This document shows, one piece after another, positions 1 through 5,012 of a stretch of 17,507 bases of DNA. Source of the DNA: Ruminococcaceae bacterium UBA3220 (GTDB lineage Bacteria > Bacillota > Clostridia > Oscillospirales > Acutalibacteraceae); contig DEWC01000112.1 of assembly GCA_002363095.1 (NCBI GenBank), forward strand, positions 1 to 17,507, in the 5' to 3' direction. Made by a program: the position numbers and the translations under genes. Each line of letters starts with the position of its first letter. Within the stretch, counting starts at the first letter, position 1. Below the pieces are notes generated by a model. The model worked only from the letters and a program-made list of their open reading frames with translations, made no database searches and was not told where the DNA came from.

Positions 1-14
1 GCATTCCCGTCCAA

Positions 15-76
15 GAGCTTGTCGATTTTTTCGACAAGCTCAAATGACCGGCATACTGTCGTATGCCGGTCATTTT
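15..76. terminator. Twin perfect hairpins, likely bidirectional terminator
   Basis: Two adjacent perfect inverted repeats lie downstream of the leftward DUF436 gene. The first has an 11 bp stem (15-25 with 31-41) around a T5 loop. The second has a 15 bp stem (42-56 with 61-75, AAATGACCGGCATAC and its complement) around TGTC. Read rightward, the second hairpin ends in TTTTATTATCTTT, a usable terminator for a gene entering from the left edge. Read leftward, it follows the DUF436 stop codon and is trailed by TTTG and then the first hairpin. Termination in both directions is inferred from structure only. Confidence 0.65.
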
Positions 77-93
77 ATTATCTTTGCGTATTT

Positions 94-648
94 TTATTTG
101 AGGTTTTTATCGTAAACGGCTCTTTCGCCGCCGACATATTTCGGTCTTGTTCTCGCCGCCGAGAGAAAAGCGTTTCCGATATGTTTTATCGAGAGCCTTA
201 CGGGAATGGCAACCCTTTTTAAGTGCATACCTATAAGGGTTGTCCCGATATCAAGCCCCGCTTCGGCACAAACCGTTTCTACAAGAACGGGGGAAACAAA
301 ATGCTTATACGCCGCCGTCGCGAAGGATCCGCCTGCCTTTGGTTGCGGAACGGCGTTTACGATTTCAAGCCTATTTTGTTTGGCATATTCCGCCTCAACA
401 ACAAGACTGCGGTTAAGATGCTCGCAACATTGCGCCGCGAGATATATGCCTTTCTCTTTAAGGATTTGATAAATCGCGCAAAAAACTTCCTCGGCAACCT
501 GCGGATTTGAATCGGTGCCGATTCTCTCGCCGATTATCTCGCTTGTCGAGCAACCTACGACGACAAGGTCGCCCTCTTTAATCTTTGAAACCGAAATAAG
601 TTCGCTTATCGCCTGTTCAGCCTCTTTCACATAAAGTTTATCGCTCAT
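94..648 (-). CDS. TIGR01440 / DUF436 (YwlG-like) family protein
   Basis: A conserved Bacillota protein of unknown function, 184 residues, the usual full length for the family. The family's typical blocks are visible in order: GCSTSEIIGERIG near residue 32, QCCEHLNRSLVVE near 73, PQPKAGGSFA near 101, DIGTTLIGMHLKRVAIPVR near 133, and a C-terminal ARTRPKYVGGERAVYD. There is no signal peptide or membrane segment, so it is probably cytosolic. Its ATG lies inside the last codons of the upstream ECF S-component gene (11 bp overlap), which implies co-transcription and probably translational coupling. An AAGGA element sits about 11 bases upstream, a weak ribosome site consistent with coupling. The link to the transporter may hint at vitamin or cofactor metabolism, but that is inference. 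Family assignment is firm; role is unknown. Confidence 0.88.
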   Translation of the reverse strand: MSDKLYVKEAEQAISELISVSKIKEGDLVVVGCSTSEIIGERIGTDSNPQVAEEVFCAIYQILKEKGIYLAAQCCEHLNRSLVVEAEYAKQNRLEIVNAVPQPKAGGSFATAAYKHFVSPVLVETVCAEAGLDIGTTLIGMHLKRVAIPVRLSIKHIGNAFLSAARTRPKYVGGERAVYDKNLK

Positions 649-1204
649 TTTTATTACCGTCCTTTTTAAGTTTCATAACATCAAAAAGATTTGATATATT
701 TGTTTTTTCCAGTATACCCGCAAGATAAAACGCTCCGATTATACCTACCGCGCCTTGCAGGCAGTTAAGAGGAACAGCCACGGCGGCAGGGACAAATCCT
801 ATGCCTATCGCGAGGGCTTCAAAAAGATAATACCCTAAAATCATAATGAGTTCTGCAAAGGCCGCGCCCGTAAGAAAGCAAAATGAGGGGCGCCGTTTCT
901 TTTTGCCCGAAATAACCCGGGGAATATAATAAACCGCGACCGCCATAAGCCCCTTAATAATAAATGTGGCAGGCATATATATCGCAAATCCCGAAAAAAG
1001 GTCCGCAAATGCGGAGCCTATCGCCGACGCCAAAAACCCGTAAACGGGACCCAACATCCATCCGCTCAAAATCACAAAACAGTCGCCCAAATTAAGATAA
1101 CCTTGAGGGGACGGAATCTTGATAATCATTGTCATAACGGCGGTAAGCGTCGCCATAACGGCAGTGGTGGTCAAAACAACCAAAGATTTTTTTGCGCCTT
1201 TCAA
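638..1204 (-). CDS. ECF transporter S component (vitamin/precursor binding membrane subunit)
   Basis: A small, very hydrophobic 188-residue membrane protein with about five to six predicted helices. The motif YLNLGDCFVILSGWMLGP (about residues 36-53), followed by a glycine/alanine-rich GFLASAIGSAFADLFSG segment and APATFIIKGLM-like PATFIIKGLM, is typical of ECF-type S components of the COG4720/riboflavin-like group. Such proteins bind a vitamin or precursor and use a shared ECF energising module (two ATPases plus a T subunit), which is not encoded here. The substrate cannot be read from sequence; riboflavin, a thiamine precursor or another cofactor are all possible. The start is TTG at 1204-1202, supported by AGGAGG eight bases upstream. 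A TATAAT lies at 1239-1244, leaving a leader too short for a riboswitch. It overlaps the DUF436 gene by 11 bp. Confidence 0.85.
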   Translation of the reverse strand: MKGAKKSLVVLTTTAVMATLTAVMTMIIKIPSPQGYLNLGDCFVILSGWMLGPVYGFLASAIGSAFADLFSGFAIYMPATFIIKGLMAVAVYYIPRVISGKKKRRPSFCFLTGAAFAELIMILGYYLFEALAIGIGFVPAAVAVPLNCLQGAVGIIGAFYLAGILEKTNISNLFDVMKLKKDGNKNER

Positions 1205-1238
1205 ACCGTTCCCCTCCTTAAAATCATTTTATACCTTC

Positions 1239-1244
1239 ATTATA
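1239..1244 (-). promoter_or_regulatory. Probable -10 box for the ECF S component operon
   Basis: A perfect TATAAT on the minus strand lies about 35 bases ahead of the TTG start of the S-component gene. The sequence 17 bases further upstream is A/T-rich but does not resemble TTGACA, so this promoter is only moderately supported. The predicted leader is roughly 25-30 nt and holds little beyond the ribosome site. Confidence 0.45.
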
Positions 1245-1284
1245 TTACAAAAGTGGATATATAAAATATTCAGATAAATAAATA

Positions 1285-1425
1285 TTTTAGATACCAATTA
1301 TAGATACTGGATGTTAGATACTAGATGGTAGACCAAGGTGTCGCCAAAGGCGACAAATTATAAATCGCTACGCCCGAAATCAATATTGACAAATCGTAGG
1401 GGATAGACCAACATCATCCCTACCG
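1285..1425. repeat. Palindrome- and repeat-rich intergenic spacer
   Basis: This spacer between two leftward operons contains three TAGATAC copies (1288, 1301, 1315) and a related TAGATGG. It also has a perfect hairpin TGTCGCC-AAA-GGCGACA (1339-1355), a direct repeat TAGACCAA (1329 and 1404), and an imperfect palindrome GTAGGG...CCCTAC (1396-1401 with 1418-1423). No reading frame or RNA family is recognisable. It resembles degenerate dispersed intergenic repeat material; that interpretation is inference. Confidence 0.4.
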
Positions 1426-1439
1426 TTTAAACAAAAATT

Positions 1440-1466
1440 AAAAGCGAGGAACTTTCCTCGCTTTTC
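1440..1466. terminator. Intrinsic terminator of the proline operon
   Basis: An 11 bp perfect stem, AAAAGCGAGGA (1440-1450) pairing with TCCTCGCTTTT (1455-1465), has a four-base loop and lies just past the proC stop codon. Read leftward it is followed by TTTT-AATTTTTG, a usable U-tract. Its A/T flanks would also let it act in the other direction. Confidence 0.85.
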
Positions 1467-1493
1467 TTTCGTTTAGGGTGCTTATTGATGCTT

Positions 1494-2297
1494 TTACAAT
1501 TCTTTTGCCCTTTTATAAGCCGCGATGACCGCCTCCATAACCGTACCGCGGAATGCGCCGTTTTCGAGCACATGCACGCCCTCTATGGTAGTTCCGCCGG
1601 GACTGCAAACGGCGTCTTTGAGTTCACCGGGGTGTTTATCCGAGGTAACAAGCATTTCCGCCGCGCCTTTAAGTGTCTGCGAGGCGTATGATATCGCCTT
1701 ATCCCTTGTAAGTCCGCAAGCAACTCCTCCGTCCGCCAGCGCCTCGGCAAAAAGGTATACAAAAGCGGGTCCGCTGCCGGCAAGCGCGGTTGCCGCATCC
1801 ATAAGTTTTTCGTCCAGCCTGTCAAGTTTCCCCGCGGCGGCGAGCGCACCGCAAAACTCGGTTATCTCATCTTCGGAAACATCCGCCGAGGCGATGTATT
1901 CTATCATACCTTTGCCAACCGAAACGGGGGTATTCGGCATAATCCTGATAACGGGGTAATCCTTACCAAACATTTCTTGAATTCTTGAAATTGAAACGCC
2001 TGCCGCCATACTTACAAGTACAAATCGGTCTTTTCTTGCCGATAAAACGGGGCGAATTTCCTCAATAAGCGCCGGGAGTATCTGCGGTTTTACTCCTAAA
2101 AAGAGATATTGCGATTTTTCCGCCGCGTCTTTGTTTGTACCGGAAAGACAGTTAAGACTTTCAGCCATCAGTTTTGCTTTTTCGGAGTCCTTATCGGCTA
2201 TTACTATGCTTTTGCCAGATACCGTTTTTCCAACTGCCTTTGCCAAGGCGCCGCCCATATTGCCGGTTCCGATAAATCCAAACTTAAATTCCGCCAT
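1494..2297 (-). CDS. proC: Pyrroline-5-carboxylate reductase
   Basis: Catalyses the last step of proline synthesis, NAD(P)H-dependent reduction of pyrroline-5-carboxylate to proline, in the cytosol. The 267-residue protein has an N-terminal Rossmann fold with GFIGTGNMGGALAKAV (residues 7-22). The mid-section contains LFLGVKPQILP and the MPNTPVSVGKGM block. The C-terminal dimerisation domain carries the family signature ALAGSGPAFVYLFAEALADGG and the SPGGTTIEG loop. Length is normal for the family. It is the last gene of proB-proA-proC, starting ten bases after the proA stop. Its AGGAG ribosome site directly overlaps the proA TAG stop (TAGGAG), a layout favouring translational coupling. A strong terminator follows. 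Confidence 0.97.
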   Translation of the reverse strand: MAEFKFGFIGTGNMGGALAKAVGKTVSGKSIVIADKDSEKAKLMAESLNCLSGTNKDAAEKSQYLFLGVKPQILPALIEEIRPVLSARKDRFVLVSMAAGVSISRIQEMFGKDYPVIRIMPNTPVSVGKGMIEYIASADVSEDEITEFCGALAAAGKLDRLDEKLMDAATALAGSGPAFVYLFAEALADGGVACGLTRDKAISYASQTLKGAAEMLVTSDKHPGELKDAVCSPGGTTIEGVHVLENGAFRGTVMEAVIAAYKRAKEL

Positions 2298-2307
2298 TTT
2301 TATTCTC

Positions 2308-3555
2308 CTATCTTATTTGTCCGTTCCCGGAAATAACATATTTATAAGTGGTGAGCTCGTTAAGTCCCATGGGACCTCTCGCATGGAGCTTTTGGGTTGA
2401 GATGCCCATTTCACAGCCGAGACCGAATTCGCCGCCGTCGGTAAAACGGGTCGAGGCGTTAACATAAACCGCCGCGCTGTCAACATTTTCGGTAAAAAAT
2501 TCCGCCGTGTTCCTGTCCGATGTTATGATGCTTTCGCTGTGGTGCGTTGAATGCTCGGCGATATGCTTTACCGCCTCATCAGCACTGTCTACAACTGCAA
2601 CCGCCAGGATATAATCTAAAAATTCGGTGTCGAAATCATCTTTACCTGCCGGTTTTACGGGAATTATGCCGCAAACCGCTTTATCACCCCTGATTTCAAC
2701 CGGGTGGGGGGCATTCTTCCCGCAAAGGCGTTCAAAAAGCCGCGGTAAAAATGACGGGGCAATCGATTTATGCACCAAAAGCACCTCTGCCGCATTGCAA
2801 ACCGAGGGTCTGCTTGTTTTTGCGTTTTCAACAATATCGAGCGCCATTTCGAAATCGGCTTTTTCATCAACATAAATATGGCAGATACCCGTCCCGGTTT
2901 CAATACACGGAACGGTGGCGTTCTCGACGCAGGCGCTGATAAGACCTTTGCCTCCGCGCGGAATTAAAAGGTCAACGCTTCCGCGCGCCGTCATAAGTTC
3001 CGTTGCGCTTTGGCGTGTGGTATCCTCAATAAGATTTATATAATTCTCGTCAATACCTGCCTTTGAAAGCCCGCTTTTTAACGCTTTTACAATTGCATGG
3101 GCGCTTGCGTAGGCTTCCTTGCCTCCGCGAAGCACACAAACATTACCGCTCTTAAAACCGAGCGCCGCCGCGTCGGAGGTTACATTCGGACGACTTTCAT
3201 ATATTATGGCAACAACACCTATGGGCGCCGATATCTTGCGGATTATAAGACCGTTTTCTCTTACCGTCTCGCTTAATATTTTTCCGACCGGGTCGGGCAA
3301 CTTTGCAACCTGCAAGATGCCGTCCGCCATACCTTTTATACGGTCTTTATCCAATCTGAGACGGTCTGTCATAACCTCGCTGATTTTGCCTTTTGCGTTT
3401 TCAATATCGGTTGCGTTGGCGCTTAAAATTTCATCGGTATTATCTATTAAAGCCTCAGCCATAAAGCAAAGCGCTTCGTTCTTTTGTTGTTCGCCGAGAG
3501 CACCGTTGCGTGCTGCCTGTTTTGCGGCGGCTAAAATTTCCGCTGTCGTTCTCAT
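2308..3555 (-). CDS. proA: Glutamate-5-semialdehyde dehydrogenase (gamma-glutamyl phosphate reductase)
   Basis: Second enzyme of proline synthesis: NADPH-dependent reduction of gamma-glutamyl phosphate to glutamate-5-semialdehyde, which cyclises to the ProC substrate. The 415-residue length is typical. It belongs to the aldehyde dehydrogenase superfamily. IYESRPNVTSDAA (about 118-130) and VLRGGKEA (about 141-148) line the cofactor region, and the catalytic cysteine is Cys253 in SRPSVCNAAE. The C-terminal FTDGGEFGLGCEMGISTQKLHARGP-type block is also present. Its ATG overlaps the proB stop as ATGA (3552-3555), so translation is probably coupled and the unstable intermediate is made by neighbouring gene products in equal supply. 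Confidence 0.98.
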   Translation of the reverse strand: MRTTAEILAAAKQAARNGALGEQQKNEALCFMAEALIDNTDEILSANATDIENAKGKISEVMTDRLRLDKDRIKGMADGILQVAKLPDPVGKILSETVRENGLIIRKISAPIGVVAIIYESRPNVTSDAAALGFKSGNVCVLRGGKEAYASAHAIVKALKSGLSKAGIDENYINLIEDTTRQSATELMTARGSVDLLIPRGGKGLISACVENATVPCIETGTGICHIYVDEKADFEMALDIVENAKTSRPSVCNAAEVLLVHKSIAPSFLPRLFERLCGKNAPHPVEIRGDKAVCGIIPVKPAGKDDFDTEFLDYILAVAVVDSADEAVKHIAEHSTHHSESIITSDRNTAEFFTENVDSAAVYVNASTRFTDGGEFGLGCEMGISTQKLHARGPMGLNELTTYKYVISGNGQIR

Positions 3556-4328
3556 TTATTTTTCCCCTTTGCGACAAAGAGCGTACCGACATCCTTGCCG
3601 TCAACGATATCATAGAGGATTGAAGGCTCGGAGCCGTTTGCAATCACCATATTTATACCCGCGTCCATTGCTATTTTTGCGGCGGCAATTTTTGTGGTCA
3701 TACCTCCGGTGCCGAGGCGACTGCCGGCTCCGCCGGTCATTTGCTCAATTTCGGGGGTAATATCCTCCACCCGTTTTAACAGACGCGCTTTTTTATCCTT
3801 GTGCGGGTCGGCGGTGTAAAGACCGTTTATATCCGAAAGCAGGATAAGCAGGTCGGCGCCTACCGTAATAGAAACGATTGCGCCTAATGTATCGTTATCG
3901 CCGATAACAAGTTCTTCGGTTGCAACCGAGTCGTTTTCATTGATGATCGGAATCACATTAAGTTCCAATAGGCGCTTTACCGTGTTATCAAAGTTTTGGC
4001 GTCTTTCGGTATGGCGCGTATCTTCCCCGGTGATAAGAATTTGCGCCACTGTATGATTATACTCCGAAAACAACTTGTCGTATGTATACATAAGCTCGCA
4101 TTGCCCGACGGCAGCCGCCGCCTGCTTTGTCGGAATATCAGAGGGCTTTCCCTGCAAAAAGAGTTTTCCCGCACCCATTCCTATCGCGCCGGATGAAACA
4201 AGAATTATCTCGTGTCCTGCGTTCTTTAAATCACTTAAGGTTTTGCAAAGTTCCTCAACCCTGCGAATATGCAAAAGTCCCGAAGGATGTGTAAGTGTAG
4301 ATGTTCCTATTTTTATAACAATACGCAT
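3552..4328 (-). CDS. proB: Glutamate 5-kinase, short form without PUA domain
   Basis: First and normally proline-inhibited enzyme of the pathway: ATP-dependent phosphorylation of glutamate. The amino acid kinase fold is complete, with KIGTSTL at residues 6-12, the VSSGAIGMG phosphate loop (about 44-52), NENDSVAT, a GDNDTLGA segment, and GTGGMTTKIAAAKIA near 208-222. At 258 residues it ends after the kinase domain, lacking the C-terminal PUA domain found in the roughly 367-residue E. coli enzyme. PUA-less forms are known, so this is not a truncation. The start is ATG with AAAGGAG eight bases upstream. Feedback control by proline is expected from the family but cannot be read here. Confidence 0.97.
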   Translation of the reverse strand: MRIVIKIGTSTLTHPSGLLHIRRVEELCKTLSDLKNAGHEIILVSSGAIGMGAGKLFLQGKPSDIPTKQAAAAVGQCELMYTYDKLFSEYNHTVAQILITGEDTRHTERRQNFDNTVKRLLELNVIPIINENDSVATEELVIGDNDTLGAIVSITVGADLLILLSDINGLYTADPHKDKKARLLKRVEDITPEIEQMTGGAGSRLGTGGMTTKIAAAKIAMDAGINMVIANGSEPSILYDIVDGKDVGTLFVAKGKNK

Positions 4329-4360
4329 ATGAGTTTCTCCTTTGCGTTGTTTATTCTGTA

Positions 4361-4366
4361 ATTATA
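4361..4366 (-). promoter_or_regulatory. Extended -10 promoter of proBAC
   Basis: On the minus strand the sequence TGTTATAAT gives a perfect TATAAT (4366-4361) preceded by the TGn extension. The -35 region (around 4384-4389) matches TTGACA poorly, as is common for extended -10 promoters. The resulting leader is about 25 nt, too short for a T-box or another riboswitch. Confidence 0.7.
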
Positions 4367-4412
4367 ACACGGTTTTAAATCAATTACCATCTCTTTTTGA
4401 AAAAACTGCCAC

Positions 4413-4490
4413 TAAGAGCGGATTTCACCGTGAAACGATTTCACCCGAACGAAGTGAGGATTTCTCCCGTCCGTAAGGACGGATTTAGCC
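4413..4490. repeat. Chain of short hairpins punctuated by GATTT
   Basis: The spacer upstream of proBAC holds four GATTT copies (4421, 4437, 4459, 4482), most followed by CACC, CTCC or AGCC. Each gap between copies contains an inverted repeat: TTTCA-CCG-TGAAA (4423-4435), TCAC...GTGA (4441-4444 with 4454-4457), and CCGTCC-GTAA-GGACGG (4467-4482). The regular alternation of stem and GATTT linker looks like a multi-unit dispersed hairpin repeat. No open frame of note or known RNA is recognised. Confidence 0.5.
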
Positions 4491-4514
4491 AAAAAAAAGC
4501 AACCTTTCGGTTGC
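4491..4514 (-). terminator. Terminator of the tRNA transcription unit
   Basis: The stem GCAACC-TTTC-GGTTGC (4499-4514) lies just beyond the 3' end of tRNA-Gln on the minus strand. In that direction it is followed by eight U residues (complement of 4491-4498). It is flanked by T-rich sequence on the other side too, so it could work in both directions. Confidence 0.85.
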
Positions 4515-4521
4515 TTTTTTC

Positions 4522-4596
4522 TGGCTGGGGTGGCAGGATTCGAACCTACGCATGCAGCAGTCAAAGTGCTGTGTCTTACCGCTTGACGACACCCCA
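4522..4596 (-). tRNA. tRNA-Gln(UUG)
   Basis: A full cloverleaf can be drawn on the minus strand. The seven-pair acceptor stem is TGGGGTG with CACCCCA. The anticodon stem CAGCA/TGCTG encloses the loop CTTTGAC with anticodon TTG. The T arm contains GGTTCGAATCC, the discriminator base is G, and CCA is genomically encoded (4524-4522). It is the second gene of a tRNA pair, about 130 bases downstream of tRNA-His, and is followed immediately by a terminator. Confidence 0.96.
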
Positions 4597-4620
4597 ATAT
4601 ATATTAGGCTTTCTTTTGAG

Positions 4621-4686
4621 TTCCCCGAACCTTAATAATATGTTAGGCGGGGAAGTCAGTTTTCGATACATATAATAAATATGTAT
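4621..4686. other. Spacer between the two tRNA genes with two inverted repeats
   Basis: The 133-base region between the tRNAs would be part of a common precursor. TTCCCCG (4621-4627) pairs with CGGGGAA (4648-4654), with partial extra pairing inside. ATACATAT (4666-4673) pairs with ATATGTAT (4679-4686). Neither stem is followed by a clear U-tract in the direction of transcription. They may be processing structures or just spacer; no RNA family is recognised. Confidence 0.35.
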
Positions 4687-4729
4687 TATTTCAAAAAAAT
4701 CTTGGAAGCTATTGCCACCAAGAAAAATA

Positions 4730-4807
4730 TGGGGTGGAAGATGGGACTCGAACCCACGGTCTCCGGTGCCACAAACCGGCGCTTTAACCAACTAAGCTAC
4801 ATCCACC
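4730..4807 (-). tRNA. tRNA-His(GUG)
   Basis: The minus strand folds as a tRNA with anticodon stem CCGGT/ACCGG and loop TTGTGGC, giving anticodon GTG. The extra 5' G (position -1) facing discriminator C is encoded, as expected for histidine tRNA, and CCA is encoded (4732-4730). The T arm GTGGG-TTCGAGT-CCCAT and D arm are normal. In the acceptor stem GTGGATG against CTTCCAC, the sixth pair is a U-U mismatch while all the others pair. It is the first gene after a near-consensus promoter. Confidence 0.95.
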
Positions 4808-4820
4808 GAATGCAGGAATA

Positions 4821-4848
4821 ATTATACCATATAAACCACAATTGTCAA
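4821..4848 (-). promoter_or_regulatory. Near-consensus sigma-A promoter for tRNA-His/tRNA-Gln
   Basis: On the minus strand a perfect TTGACA (4848-4843) and a perfect TATAAT (4826-4821) are separated by 16 bases. The expected start site is a few bases before the mature tRNA-His end at 4807. It is the best promoter match I found in the window, as expected for stable RNA genes. Confidence 0.9.
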
Positions 4849-4928
4849 GAAATATTTACGAATACTTTAAATTTTTTTCAATTATTATTAACCGTTTTTT
4901 AACAATTTCGGTTCCGAAAAGGATAAAA

Positions 4929-4934
4929 TATAAT
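4929..4934 (+). promoter_or_regulatory. Candidate -10 box for the htrA-like gene
   Basis: A perfect TATAAT lies 79 bases before the htrA ATG. No good TTGACA occurs at the right distance; the region at 4906-4912 reads TTTCGGT. A start near 4941 would give a leader of about 70 nt containing the hairpin and mini-ORF listed separately. Confidence 0.5.
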
Positions 4935-4948
4935 TATCAAAAAACGAA

Positions 4949-4970
4949 ACGCCTCGTATATGAGGAGCGT
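4949..4970 (+). promoter_or_regulatory. Leader hairpin covering a ribosome-binding sequence
   Basis: ACGC-CTC (4949-4955) pairs with GAG-(GA bulge)-GCGT (4962-4970) around the loop GTATAT. The 3' arm contains GAGGAG (4962-4967), the only good Shine-Dalgarno sequence for the 11-codon frame starting at 4976. The fold could modulate access to it. Function is inferred from structure alone. Confidence 0.35.
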
Positions 4971-4975
4971 TAAAA

Positions 4976-5011
4976 ATGATTTTGCCGATATTCGGGCAAG
5001 CGGGAGGATAA
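4976..5011 (+). CDS. Possible 11-codon leader peptide ahead of the htrA-like gene
   Basis: The frame ATG...TAA encodes MILPIFGQAGG. It has its own GAGGAG eight bases upstream, and its stop codon ends one base before the htrA ATG. The GGGAGG ribosome site for htrA forms its last codons, so ribosomes finishing the peptide would be positioned to restart on htrA. It may equally be a chance frame created by the Shine-Dalgarno context. There is no independent evidence of translation. Confidence 0.25.
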   Translation: MILPIFGQAGG

Positions 5012-5012
5012 T

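Noticed and set aside
1205..1245. Vitamin riboswitch ahead of the ECF S component
   Set aside because: The leader is about 30 nt if the TATAAT at 1239-1244 is used, and the upstream spacer shows no recognisable FMN, TPP or other riboswitch core.
1285..1425. CRISPR array in the repeat-rich spacer
   Set aside because: Repeat units are only 7-8 bases with irregular spacing, and no cas gene is present. Nothing resembles 24-40 base repeats with uniform spacers.
4329..4360. T-box or proline-responsive leader upstream of proBAC
   Set aside because: The predicted transcript start leaves only about 25 nt of leader, with no T-box sequence or stem I. An upstream start would have to cross a terminator.
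4397..4791. Several open frames of 61-92 codons on both strands across the tRNA region
   Set aside because: They run through tRNA-Gln, tRNA-His and hairpin repeats, have no proper ribosome sites, and their products show no protein-like composition. They are by-products of tRNA sequence.
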